Below are positions 7,818 to 15,238 of a stretch of 29,585 nt of DNA, one piece after another (the stretch's first letter is position 1; the number at the start of each line of letters is the position of its first letter). Made by a program: the position numbers and the translations under genes. Under the pieces are notes generated by a model that saw only the letters and a list, made by a program, of their open reading frames with translations, was not told where the DNA came from and ran no database searches. The stretch comes from DASYQD01 sp036005845 (GTDB taxonomy: Bacteria; Acidobacteriota; Thermoanaerobaculia; Multivoradales; JAIOJS01): the NCBI GenBank assembly GCA_036005845.1, contig DASYQD010000187.1, positions 1 to 29,585 on the forward strand. The letters run 5' to 3'.

Positions 7818-8582
7818 GTGCAACTTCGCGAAGAGCTCGAGCATCGTCTCTTCCGACGGTGGTTCGAGAATTTGCGCCGCGAGCTCCTTCGCCTGCGGAT
7901 AGTCCGTACCGCGAATGCGCTCCGCGGCGGCGCCGAGGTCGTATTCGGTCCGCCGCAGCTCGACCTCCGGCCCGAGCAAGAGCCAATAGGCGCCCGGCCG
8001 GCCGAACGGCATGCCGACGCTGCCCGCATTCAGCACGCGCGTGCGGCCGACTCGCCGGTCGAACTGCATGTGCGTGTGGCCGCACACGATTACGTCCACG
8101 CCGAGCGGCTCGAACAGCGGCAGCAAGTGCTCGTCGGCCGTCCGTCGCGTGAAGCTTTCCGTCTCGCTGCGCGGCGTGCCGTGGCAGAAGAGCACCGTGC
8201 CGAGCCCGTCGATGTCGAGCTGCGCGGTCATCGGCCAGCGCGCGAGCACCGGCTCGAGGTCCGCAACCTGCGCGGCCGTCCAGCGCAACGTCTCGACGAC
8301 GCTGTCCGGCGGCCGTGCGCCGGAAGCCGTGCCCCAATAGGTCACCGATCCGGTCCGCGCGGCCTCCGGCTGGGCGAGCACCGCTTTCTCGCCGTTGCCG
8401 AAGATGAACTGCGCCGGCAGATCGATCTCGAGCAGCCGCCGCAGCGCCTCGCGCGGCATCGGCCCGGGAAGGACGTCGCCGCCCACGACGATGAGGTCGA
8501 CCTCGGCGCCGGAGACGTCCTCGATGACCGCCTCCAGCGCCGGGAGGTTGCCGTGGATGTCGTAGAGCGCGGCTACCCGCAC
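7812..8582 (-). CDS. Calcineurin-like metallophosphoesterase (YfcE/MJ0936-type)
   Basis: 256 residues, the usual size. The metal-binding motifs are all present in order: D8-x-H10 (ALYDIHGN), GGD at 34-36, GNGE at 62-65 in place of the classic GNHE, H134 in FCHGTPRS, and GHTH with H169 and H171. GNGE is common in this subfamily. Such enzymes hydrolyse phosphodiesters or phosphomonoesters with two metal ions; the substrate cannot be told from sequence. The gene begins 10 nt after the stop of the upstream YCII gene on the same strand, so the two probably form an operon. A second, different member of the superfamily is at 23112-23846. Confidence 0.88.
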   Translation of the reverse strand: MRVAALYDIHGNLPALEAVIEDVSGAEVDLIVVGGDVLPGPMPREALRRLLEIDLPAQFIFGNGEKAVLAQPEAARTGSVTYWGTASGARPPDSVVETLRWTAAQVADLEPVLARWPMTAQLDIDGLGTVLFCHGTPRSETESFTRRTADEHLLPLFEPLGVDVIVCGHTHMQFDRRVGRTRVLNAGSVGMPFGRPGAYWLLLGPEVELRRTEYDLGAAAERIRGTDYPQAKELAAQILEPPSEETMLELFAKLHG

Positions 8583-8592
8583 GGTCCGCCCG

Positions 8593-8958
8593 TTACGACG
8601 CGCCGCCGGGCTCGCCCCGCTCGAGCTGCCGCACCTCGCACTCGAGGTCCCAGTCGTCGCCGTGGACCTGCAGGAAGCGCTTGGTGTAGTCGATCGCCTC
8701 GGCGAGCGACTTGGCCTCGAGGATGGCGTAGCCGCCGATGACTTCCTTCGCTTCGGTGAACGGGCCGTCGGTGGTCGACAGCTTGCCGCGGCGCAGGCGT
8801 ACGCGGACGCCCTCCGACGTCGGCCGCAGCCCGGCGGTGTCGACGAGCACGCCGGCCTTGGTCATCTCCTCCATCAGTTTGCCCATGTCGGCCATCAGCT
8901 TCTCGGTGGGCGGCTTGATCGTCTTCTCGTCGATCCAGATCATGGAGAGGAATTGCAT
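8593..8958 (-). CDS. YCII/DGPF-domain protein
   Basis: 121 residues, typical for the family. The hallmark motif TTDGPFTEAKEVIGGYAILE is at about 71-90, followed by AKSLAEAIDYTKRF. These small proteins adopt a dimeric ferredoxin-like fold; many are encoded beside ECF sigma factors and their function is mostly unknown. Here the partner is a metallophosphoesterase. The start is well supported: an ideal AGGAGG (8968-8973, read on the minus strand) lies 9 nt ahead of the ATG. Confidence 0.9.
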   Translation of the reverse strand: MQFLSMIWIDEKTIKPPTEKLMADMGKLMEEMTKAGVLVDTAGLRPTSEGVRVRLRRGKLSTTDGPFTEAKEVIGGYAILEAKSLAEAIDYTKRFLQVHGDDWDLECEVRQLERGEPGGAS

Positions 8959-9033
8959 CGGTCGTGACCTCCTGGTCGTTCGTTGGGGAGCGGGCTCGCC
9001 GGTATCGGCGCTTCGTACCCGTTCCTGACCGTA

Positions 9034-9067
9034 CGACGAACGAGATTGCGTGAGATCGACGAACGAG
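9034..9067. promoter_or_regulatory. Direct repeat upstream of the YCII gene
   Basis: CGACGAACGAG occurs exactly at 9034-9044 and 9057-9067, a 23-bp pitch (about two helical turns), in the 118-nt gap between the VWA gene stop and the YCII gene start. It lies 76-109 nt upstream of the YCII ATG, a plausible place for an activator or repressor. No promoter boxes could be assigned with it. Confidence 0.3.
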
Positions 9068-9076
9068 CTTCCGGAG

Positions 9077-10591
9077 CTAGAACTTCAGCTCGGTGTCGCC
9101 CCAGAGGAAGCGGCCGTCGGCCGCCTCGACGGTGAAGACTACCCGCTGGTCGACGCGGCGCAGCTTGACGGTAGTACGGAAGCGGGCGAGGCCCTGCGTC
9201 GGCGGCGCCCCGCTCAGCGCGACGCGCAGGCGGCTGGCGATCTCCGAGCGCCCGCCGTCCTTGTCGAGTGCCAGGATGGCGAGCGGGACCTCGGCCAGGA
9301 AGCCGCCCTCCGGCGCGGGCGAGAAACTCAGCGCCTCGACCGGCACGCCGAGGGTGACCGCCAGCTCCACCTCGTGCTTCTTGCGCGCGAGATCCTTCGT
9401 CCCCTCGACGATGACGATCAGCCGCTTGTCCTCCGGCGCGCCGCCGAAGAGCGAGACACCTTCGGCCCGCATCGACGTCTCGGTGCGCCCGGACACGTCC
9501 GAGTAGCTGCTGCGCGACCGCACGCGCAGCCCCGGCCGCAGCACTTGCACCTCGACCTTGTGCACGCTGTCGTTGCCGCGGAAGTCGGCGTCGAAGCCCA
9601 GCCAGTAGTAGCTGCCGGCGTCCCTGCTGATCGTCGCCAGCAGCTTGCGGCCGAGGCCGCTGGCGTCGCGGCCGCCGGTGGCACGCGCCAGCGCATCGAG
9701 CGCCTTGGTCGCCGCCGGCTCGTTGGTGGCGACGTCGACGGCGTAGAGCGTGTAGCCGAGCCGGTTGGCGGACTCGACGAGCGGCCCGAAGAGCTGCGGC
9801 GCGACGCGCGTCGACCAGCCGCCGGTCAGGAGCACGAGCACCTTGCGCCCCGGCGGCGTCTCGAAGCCGCGCAGGGCGCCGGCCATGGCGTCCGTCGTCC
9901 GCCGCAGCTGCGTGCGCGCGGCCGGGTTGACTCGCTTGTACAGCGGCGCGGTGACCATCCCCAGCTCGTCGGGATCGAGGCCGGCTTCGAGCGCGGCTTC
10001 GATGGTGAGGTCGACGTCCTCGCCCATCCCGCGGTCTTCGGCGATGAACCGGCTGCCCAGCGCCGGGCGCTTGGCCGCGGCGGCGAGCGCATCGGCGAGG
10101 ACGCGGCGATCGCTCGTCCACGACGCGAGGGTGTCGAGCCGGCGGCCGTCGAAGGCGACGACGGCGGCCTGGTCGGCGGCGCCGAGCGTGGACAGCTCGC
10201 GCCCGAGCGACTGGAGCGCGGCGTTGCGGGGAGCCTGCACGGCGAAGGAATCGTCGACGAGGACGAGCAAGGCGCGGGCGACCTCGGTGGGCGGCGTCGG
10301 AACGCCGGGCGTCGCCGCCGCAGGCGGCGCCGTGGCAGCGCTCGCTTCGAGCACCTCGTCGAAGTGGTCGATCGGCACTTCCTTGCCGTCGACGAGAAGG
10401 CGGAAGTCAGCCTTCGTGAGCCCGTGCACCGGCTGGTTGGCGGCGTCGACGACGACGGTCTCGACGTTGACGACGCGGACCTCGACCGTCTCGCCGAACG
10501 TCGGCGCCGGCTTGTCGCCGGCCTGCGCTTGCGCCGAGGCGAGGGGCAGCGCCGCGACGATCGAGCCGATCAGGAGGATGCGACCGTGCAT
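9077..10591 (-). CDS. Secreted VWA-domain protein, 'VWFA-related acidobacterial' type
   Basis: 504 residues from the ATG at 10591. This start was chosen over an upstream in-frame start at 10702 because a signal peptide begins exactly here (MHGRILLIGSIVAALPLASA) and because 10702 would run into the zeta-toxin gene. After the signal comes the segment typical of TIGR03436-like proteins, VVDAANQPVHGLTKADFRLL then VDGKEVPIDHF, and then a von Willebrand A-like fold starting at ALLVLVDDSFAV. The metal-site motif is degenerate (DDSFA rather than DxSxS). The C-terminal third is probably beta-rich. Paralogues are abundant in Acidobacteria; function is unknown, probably extracellular or periplasmic protein binding. 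No co-directional partner is obvious; the toxin gene ends 65 nt upstream. Confidence 0.82.
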   Translation of the reverse strand: MHGRILLIGSIVAALPLASAQAQAGDKPAPTFGETVEVRVVNVETVVVDAANQPVHGLTKADFRLLVDGKEVPIDHFDEVLEASAATAPPAAATPGVPTPPTEVARALLVLVDDSFAVQAPRNAALQSLGRELSTLGAADQAAVVAFDGRRLDTLASWTSDRRVLADALAAAAKRPALGSRFIAEDRGMGEDVDLTIEAALEAGLDPDELGMVTAPLYKRVNPAARTQLRRTTDAMAGALRGFETPPGRKVLVLLTGGWSTRVAPQLFGPLVESANRLGYTLYAVDVATNEPAATKALDALARATGGRDASGLGRKLLATISRDAGSYYWLGFDADFRGNDSVHKVEVQVLRPGLRVRSRSSYSDVSGRTETSMRAEGVSLFGGAPEDKRLIVIVEGTKDLARKKHEVELAVTLGVPVEALSFSPAPEGGFLAEVPLAILALDKDGGRSEIASRLRVALSGAPPTQGLARFRTTVKLRRVDQRVVFTVEAADGRFLWGDTELKF

Positions 10592-10656
10592 GGCGCAGGT
10601 TAGAGGGGCAGCCGGCCGGAAATCCCGCAGCTCGACAATGAGCTCGCGCGATCCCG

Positions 10657-11280
10657 TCAGCCGCGAGACCGCAGTGCCGCCGCGACGATGGGCCGCGCCC
10701 ACTCGGGCGTTGCCGCGAGATCCGCAGGTCCGACCACCCGTCCGCGCTTCAGATGGAGCACCAAGCGAGGACGCGGCACGATCCCGGCGGTGAGGTCGCC
10801 CTCGGCGCTGTTGTCGTAGAGCTGCAGCTCGGTGAGGGAGGGCAGCAACGCGATCAGGTTGAGCCGGCTGTGCTCGTAGCGTTGGCGGATCAGCGCCTCG
10901 GGGATGTCGTGCCCGCCGCGTCCGACCCGCGCACGCACGCGGGCAACGTGCAGGTCAGCGTTTGCGAGCCCGACGAACCAGATGGACACCTCGCTGCCGC
11001 GCGACGCCCCCTCCTGCAGCAGGCGTGTGATGGTGTTGCCTCCGAGTGTGGTCTCGAAGGAGAAGCTGGTCCCGCGGTCGATGGCTTGTTGGAGGAGGTC
11101 CCGACCCGCCGCCCACGCGCGTGCGTTCGCCTCGTCGGGGCTCGCACCCTTCTCCATCAGCTCGCGCGCGAGCTCGTCCGGATTGTAGTAGTCACCTCCT
11201 GCCGCGCGCAGAGTCGCGCCGCCGATGCTGCTCTTGCCCGCGCCGTTGACGCCCGCGAGCACTCCGATCTGCGGCGGCAT
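10657..11280 (-). CDS. Zeta-toxin-like P-loop kinase (COG4185 type)
   Basis: 207 residues. Walker A is GVNGAGKSS at 10-18. Next come DYYNPDELARELMEKGASPD and FSFETTLGGNTITRLLQ, the pattern of zeta-toxin-like kinases in which NPDE and the FETT segment border the active site. IPEALIRQRYEHSRLNL is the family's lid or Arg-rich helix. Zeta toxins phosphorylate UDP-N-acetylglucosamine and block wall synthesis; for this chromosomal COG4185 branch the substrate is unproven. It lies 6 nt after a Phd/YefM antitoxin gene, so this is a candidate intact toxin-antitoxin operon with a non-epsilon antitoxin. Confidence 0.8.
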   Translation of the reverse strand: MPPQIGVLAGVNGAGKSSIGGATLRAAGGDYYNPDELARELMEKGASPDEANARAWAAGRDLLQQAIDRGTSFSFETTLGGNTITRLLQEGASRGSEVSIWFVGLANADLHVARVRARVGRGGHDIPEALIRQRYEHSRLNLIALLPSLTELQLYDNSAEGDLTAGIVPRPRLVLHLKRGRVVGPADLAATPEWARPIVAAALRSRG

Positions 11281-11286
11281 GCTCGA

Positions 11287-11667
11287 TCAGCGGCGCGTGC
11301 GGCGGGCAGCAGCAGCGCGGCGTGGGCGTGCGGCTTCCACGGCCGCCCGTCCGAGCTCTTCCGGCGAGGCGGCGAATAGTTTCGCCATGGCCGCTCTGGC
11401 GCGGGGGGTCTGCATGCTGGCCACCAGCCCGTCGAACCGGCCGGTGAGCGATTTCAGTGATTCGTTGCGCGCGCGGCTCAGCGACTCGAACTCCTCCCAC
11501 GAGATGACGACCGCCTTGGGGACGTTGTGGCGGGTGATCGCGACGCCGCCGGTGGTGGCGACGCGCTCGAGGACCTCGCCGAAGGCGGTCTTCGCCTGCG
11601 AAGCGGAGAGCTCCGGCATCGAGACGAGCTCGCCCTTGCGGTTGCGGAAGGTGTGGGTGTTGGGCAT
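11287..11667 (-). CDS. Phd/YefM-family antitoxin with basic C-terminal extension
   Basis: 126 residues from the ATG at 11667, chosen because GGAGG lies 7 nt upstream. Residues about 15-70 match the Phd/YefM fold: ELSASQAKTAFGEVLERV, then GGVAITRHNVPKAVVISWEE. The remainder is a toxin-neutralising-type extension ending in an Arg/Ala-rich tail (RRAAAARRTRR). The first gene of the pair with the zeta-like kinase, 6 nt apart. Phd-type antitoxins bind operator palindromes through the N-terminal domain and repress their own operon; an inverted repeat at 11700-11722 fits that. Confidence 0.85.
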   Translation of the reverse strand: MPNTHTFRNRKGELVSMPELSASQAKTAFGEVLERVATTGGVAITRHNVPKAVVISWEEFESLSRARNESLKSLTGRFDGLVASMQTPRARAAMAKLFAASPEELGRAAVEAARPRRAAAARRTRR

Positions 11668-11699
11668 CGGTGTACCTCCAGGGTAAGTCAATGTAGCAC

Positions 11700-11722
11700 G
11701 AATCGACCAAAATGATCGATTC
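11700..11722. promoter_or_regulatory. Candidate operator of the antitoxin-toxin operon
   Basis: GAATCGA (11700-11706) and TCGATTC (11716-11722) form a perfect 7-bp inverted repeat with 9 nt between, 33-55 nt upstream of the antitoxin ATG. Position and symmetry suit autorepression by a Phd-type dimer. The stretch is also locally AT-richer, as promoters are. Confidence 0.45.
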
Positions 11723-11739
11723 AGCCATGCTGCCAAAGC

Positions 11740-11812
11740 GACGCATGACGCGTTCCGCCGCCTGAACGCGTCGTGACGCCGCGGCTTGGTGTAGCGTCAC
11801 GGGCAACGCGTC
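11740..11812. promoter_or_regulatory. Palindrome-dense region upstream of the SLATT gene
   Basis: Two perfect inverted repeats sit in tandem: GACGCGTTC/GAACGCGTC (11747-11755 and 11764-11772) and CGTGACGC/GCGTCACG (11772-11779 and 11794-11801). The pentamer GACGC or its complement occurs six times in 73 nt, and AACGCGTC is directly repeated at 11765 and 11805. This looks like a cluster of operator sites between the divergent antitoxin and SLATT genes. Nothing identifies the protein that would bind. Confidence 0.4.
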
Positions 11813-11825
11813 AGTACGGGAGGGC

Positions 11826-12485
11826 GTGCCGACGGGCGGCCGACGGCCCGGCGGGATCCCACACGTGAAGAAGAAGCTGCTCGACCTCTTCCGCCGGGCA
11901 CGCCGCGGCGACGCGGCCGAATCGGGCGCGCTGCCGATGCCGCAAGAGCTCGACGACGAGCCGGGCATGAGGCAAACCTCGCGCGTGGTGCCGGTCGCCG
12001 ACATCCGCGAGCGCGCGGAGTACCACCGCGTGCGGGCGCGCCGGAAGGCGCGCGCCCACTACCTGGCCGCGAAGCGCAACAGCCGCATGCACTCGATGCT
12101 CGGCGTCCCCATCGTGGCGATCTCCACCGTGGTGGGCAGCACGGTATTCGCCACGCTCAGCAAGGATCCGTCGACCGGCTGGAAGATCGCCACCGGCCTC
12201 CTGTCACTGGCCGCCGCCGTGATGGCCGCGATCCAGACCTTCTTCAGGCACTCGGAGCTCGCCGAGAAGCATCGTTCTTCCGCGGCATCGTACGCTTCTC
12301 TGCGGCGCAACTTCGACGTCTTTCAGCTGCGGCTCGCCGGCGAGGCGGCGGACCGCGAGCAGCATCTCGACGCGCTCAAGACCATCATCGAGAACCTCGA
12401 TCAGCTCGAGCGGGAGAGCCCCGACATCCCGGACCAGTTCTACGACCAGGCCGTTCGCGAGCACGTCGCCGACAAGGAGACCTGA
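11826..12485 (+). CDS. SLATT-domain two-helix membrane protein (solitary)
   Basis: 219 residues from GTG 11826; GTG at 11865 (start VKKKLLDLF) is equally possible, as neither has a convincing ribosome site. A charged helix (about 55-90) precedes two hydrophobic segments: MLGVPIVAISTVVGSTVFAT (about 92-111) and IATGLLSLAAAVMAAIQTFF (about 121-140). After these come SELAEKHRSSAASYASLRRN and a C-terminal charged helix. This is the arrangement of SLATT domains (SMODS- and SLOG-associating two-TM effectors), predicted to act as membrane-disrupting effectors when linked to CD-NTase or SLOG sensors. Here no CD-NTase is adjacent; the nearest SLOG-type gene is 4 kb away. Solitary SLATT proteins are common and uncharacterised. 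It converges on pstB with an 8-nt gap. Confidence 0.78.
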   Translation: MPTGGRRPGGIPHVKKKLLDLFRRARRGDAAESGALPMPQELDDEPGMRQTSRVVPVADIRERAEYHRVRARRKARAHYLAAKRNSRMHSMLGVPIVAISTVVGSTVFATLSKDPSTGWKIATGLLSLAAAVMAAIQTFFRHSELAEKHRSSAASYASLRRNFDVFQLRLAGEAADREQHLDALKTIIENLDQLERESPDIPDQFYDQAVREHVADKET

Positions 12486-12497
12486 GGCCTCGCTCAG
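12482..12497. terminator. Short hairpin between convergent SLATT and pstB genes
   Basis: CTGAG (12482-12486) and CTCAG (12493-12497) can pair around a 6-nt loop. The structure spans both stop codons of the convergent genes. The stem is only 5 bp and there is no T-run, so terminator function is doubtful. It also contains CTGAGGCC, the core shared with the elements at 7791 and 29507. Confidence 0.2.
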
Positions 12498-13345
12498 CCG
12501 AAGCGGCCGGTGATGTAGTCCTCGGTCTGCTGCTTCCCCGGCTTGATGAAGAGCTTCTCGGTCTCGCCGAACTCGATGAGCTCGCCGAGGTAGAGGAAGG
12601 CGGTGTAGTCGGAGACCCGCGAGGCCTGCTGCATGTTGTGGGTGACGATGACCTGCGTGTACTCGTCCTTGAGGTTCTGCATCAGCTCTTCGACCTTGGC
12701 GGTGGCGATGGGGTCGAGGGCGGAGCAGGGCTCGTCGAGCAGGATGACCTCGGGCTCCACGGCGATCGCGCGAGCGATGCAGAGCCGCTGCTGCTGGCCG
12801 CCGGAGAGGCCGAGGGCGCTCTCGTGCAGACGGTCGTGGACCTCGTCCCAGAGCGCGGCGTTGCGCAGGCTCTTCTCGACGATGTCGTCGAGCTCCTTGC
12901 GCTTGGTGATGCCCTGCAGCTTGCAGCCGTAGGCGACGTTCTCCCAGATCGACTTGGGAAACGGGTTGGACTTCTGGAAGACCATGCCGATGCGCTTGCG
13001 CAGCAGGTTCACATCCAGGCGCGGGTCGAAGATGCTGTCGCCTTCGAACAGCACGTCGCCCTCGATGCGCACGCCTTCGACGAGGTCGTTGAGGCGGTTG
13101 AGGCAGCGGATCAGCGTCGACTTGCCGCAGCCCGAAGGGCCGATGAAGGCGGTGATGCGGCGCTGCGGGATCTGCAGCGAGATCGTCTTCAGCGCCTGCT
13201 TCTCGCCGTACCAGAGCGAGAGGTCGCGCACGTCGAAGACAGGATCGGCGAAGACCTCCGCCTCGCCCGCGGGCGCCTGCACCGCCGCGGCAATCACCTC
13301 GGGGTTCGCTGCAGCCGCCTGCGGCTCGGTCATCGTGGTCTCCAC
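12494..13345 (-). CDS. pstB: Phosphate ABC transporter ATP-binding protein PstB
   Basis: 283 residues from GTG 13345, preferred because AAGGAG lies 7 nt upstream; the ATG at 13333, four codons later, is the alternative. The ATPase starts VRDLSLWYGEKQALKTISL. Walker A is GPSGCGKST, followed by LIRCLNRLNDL, diagnostic of PstB. The Q-loop region is RIGMVFQKSNPFPKSIWENV, the signature LSGGQQQRLCIARA, Walker B VILLDEPCSALDP and the H-loop VIVTHNM. It energises phosphate import with the PstCA channel and PstS. It is the third gene of phoU-pstS-pstB, with 17 nt after pstS. The channel genes pstC and pstA, normally between pstS and pstB, are missing here and must lie elsewhere if the transporter works. 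Confidence 0.95.
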   Translation of the reverse strand: METTMTEPQAAAANPEVIAAAVQAPAGEAEVFADPVFDVRDLSLWYGEKQALKTISLQIPQRRITAFIGPSGCGKSTLIRCLNRLNDLVEGVRIEGDVLFEGDSIFDPRLDVNLLRKRIGMVFQKSNPFPKSIWENVAYGCKLQGITKRKELDDIVEKSLRNAALWDEVHDRLHESALGLSGGQQQRLCIARAIAVEPEVILLDEPCSALDPIATAKVEELMQNLKDEYTQVIVTHNMQQASRVSDYTAFLYLGELIEFGETEKLFIKPGKQQTEDYITGRFG

Positions 13346-13362
13346 GTGCCGTCTCCTTGCCT

Positions 13363-14445
13363 CTAGGGAGCGGCGACGTTGGGCGCGAGCGCGGCGGCGG
13401 TCTGCCGTGCCCTGCCGAGCTCGGCAGCCGGCAGCGGGATGAGGCCGATCTGACCCAGATAGCCGTCCTCGCCGACAGCGTCGTCGGCGACGAATTCGCC
13501 CACGAACTCCCTGATGCCGGGCACGCTGTCGACGTGCGCTCTCTTGACGTAGATGAAGAGCTCGCGCGAGACCGGATACCGGCGCGCGGCGATGGCGTCG
13601 AACGTGGGCTCGACGTTCTCGACCAGTGAGCCCTGCAGCTTGTCGCGGTTCTGGTCGAGGAAGCTGTAGCCGAAGATGCCGAGCGCGTTGGCGTTGGCCC
13701 CCAGCTTCTGCACGATGAGGTTGTCGTTCTCGCCGGCGTCGACGTAGGCGCCGTCCTCGCGCAGCGCGTCGCAGATGCCCTTGTAGCGCTTCTCGTCGCT
13801 CTCCTTGAGCGCCTTGACCCACGAGAAGGTCGAGCAGCCTTCCTCCATCACCAGCTCGATGAAGGCGTCGCGGGTGCCCGAAGTCGTCGGCGGGCCGAGC
13901 ACCTCGATCTTCCGGTCGGGGAGGCTCTTGTCGACCTGCCGCCAGGTCTGGTTGGGGTTGTCGCGGAGCTGGCCGTCGTCGCCCGGCACCTGCTTGGCAA
14001 GGGCGAGGAAGAGCTGCCGGCGCGTCAGGCTGAAGCGCGGCGCCGCCTTGGTGTTGGCGATGACGATGCCGTCGTAGCCGACGGGTACCTCGACGATGGC
14101 GTCGACGCCGTTGCTCTTGCAATTGTCGATCTCGGAGCCCTTGATCTTGCGCGAGGCGTTGGCGATGTCGGGCGTGTCGATGCCGGCGCCGGCGCAGAAG
14201 AGCTTCAGGCCGCCGCCAGTGCCGGTGGACTCGATGACCGGCGCCTTGCGGCCGCTGCGGGCGAAGTGCTCGGCCACGGCAGTGGCGAAGGGGTAGACGG
14301 TCGAGGAGCCGACGATGCGCAGGACGTCGCGGCCGCCGCCGGCCGCCGCCGGCTCGCCGGATCCGCCGGCGGCGGGCTCGCGCTTGCAGCCCGCGACGAG
14401 GCTGACGAGGAGAAGGAGCGAGGCGAAGAGCCGGGATTGGCGCAT
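13363..14445 (-). CDS. pstS: Phosphate-binding lipoprotein PstS
   Basis: 360 residues. A lipoprotein signal ends LLLVSLVAGC (lipobox VAGC), so the protein is probably anchored to a membrane on the outer face. The phosphate-binding motifs are present: IVGSSTVYPFATAVAEHF, then ESTGTGGGLKLFCAG, then DIANASRKIKGSE, and later GPPTTSGTRDAFIELVMEEG. This set resembles the PstS branch common in alphaproteobacteria rather than the E. coli protein. The ATG at 14445 has GAGGGA 9 nt upstream. PstS captures phosphate and hands it to the membrane channel; see pstB for the missing permease genes. Confidence 0.93.
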   Translation of the reverse strand: MRQSRLFASLLLLVSLVAGCKREPAAGGSGEPAAAGGGRDVLRIVGSSTVYPFATAVAEHFARSGRKAPVIESTGTGGGLKLFCAGAGIDTPDIANASRKIKGSEIDNCKSNGVDAIVEVPVGYDGIVIANTKAAPRFSLTRRQLFLALAKQVPGDDGQLRDNPNQTWRQVDKSLPDRKIEVLGPPTTSGTRDAFIELVMEEGCSTFSWVKALKESDEKRYKGICDALREDGAYVDAGENDNLIVQKLGANANALGIFGYSFLDQNRDKLQGSLVENVEPTFDAIAARRYPVSRELFIYVKRAHVDSVPGIREFVGEFVADDAVGEDGYLGQIGLIPLPAAELGRARQTAAALAPNVAAP

Positions 14446-14469
14446 GGTGTTCGTCCCTCGTATGAGCAA

Positions 14470-14489
14470 CGCCCGCGCGGCCGCGGGCG
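14470..14489. promoter_or_regulatory. Intercistronic hairpin between phoU and pstS
   Basis: CGCCCGC (14470-14476) and GCGGGCG (14483-14489) pair perfectly around a 6-nt loop in the 53-nt gap between phoU and pstS. Such hairpins can stabilise the upstream mRNA end or attenuate reading-through, giving unequal expression of phoU and pstS. Extreme GC content makes chance stems likely, so this is tentative. Confidence 0.3.
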
Positions 14490-14498
14490 GGTGGGAGA

Positions 14499-15188
14499 TC
14501 AGCCGGAGGCCGGGGCCTTGGCGCCGGCCTTGCCGCCGGCGTGGCGGATGTCGCGGCCCTCGACGTAATAGATGACGTCCTCGGCGATGTTCGTGGCGTG
14601 GTCGGCGATGCGCTCGAAGTTGCGTGCCACGAGCAGCAGGTGCAGCGCCCGCGGCACCGACGTGTTGTCGTGCCGCATCAGCTCGACGAGCTCGGCGAAG
14701 AGGCGGCGGTAGAGCTGGTCGACCTCGTCGTCCTCCTTGACGACGCTGGTGGCCAGCGCGGTGTCGCGGCTGACGAAGGCGTCGAGGCTCTCGCGCACCA
14801 TCGCCTGCACGCGCGTCGAGATGCGCGGCAGGTCGACGTAGGGCTTGAGCGGCGGCTCGCGGTTGAGCTGCCCGGCGGCCTGCGCGATGTTGACCGCCGA
14901 ATCGGCCATGCGCTCGAGGTCGGCGGTGATCTTCATCACCGCCACCAGGAAGCGCATGTCGATCGCCGTCGGCTGGTTGCGCGCCAGCACCGAGTGGCAG
15001 TCGTCGTCGATCTCGACCTCCATGCGGTCGACGTCGCTGTCCTGCTCGATGACCCGCTCGACCAGCGCGTCGTCGCGCTCGATCAACGCGCGCGTGGCGG
15101 TGGCGATCATCGACTCGACCTGCGCCGCCATCTCGATGAGGCGCAGGCGGATGGCGTCGAGGTGGGTGTGCAGGTGGCGGTGTTCCAT
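14499..15188 (-). CDS. phoU: Phosphate transport regulator PhoU
   Basis: 229 residues, normal for PhoU. Two three-helix bundles are visible. The first has RLIEMAAQVESMIATATRAL then EQDSDVDRMEVEIDDDC and FLVAVMKITADLERMADSAV. The second has MVRESLDAFVSRDTALA, EDDEVDQLYRRLFAELVELM and LLLVARNFERIADHATNIAE. The E/D-x3-D metal-binding and ERxADxAxNIAE motifs are typical. PhoU damps the Pst transporter and the PhoR kinase when phosphate is plentiful. AGGA lies 5 nt ahead of the ATG at 15188. First gene of the operon with pstS and pstB; usually phoU comes last, so the order is inverted. No phoR or phoB is in the window. Confidence 0.95.
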   Translation of the reverse strand: MEHRHLHTHLDAIRLRLIEMAAQVESMIATATRALIERDDALVERVIEQDSDVDRMEVEIDDDCHSVLARNQPTAIDMRFLVAVMKITADLERMADSAVNIAQAAGQLNREPPLKPYVDLPRISTRVQAMVRESLDAFVSRDTALATSVVKEDDEVDQLYRRLFAELVELMRHDNTSVPRALHLLLVARNFERIADHATNIAEDVIYYVEGRDIRHAGGKAGAKAPASG

Positions 15189-15238
15189 GTCGTCCTGCCG
15201 AAGGTAGCGCGGCCGTTCGTCGGGTCGCGGACTTCCTT

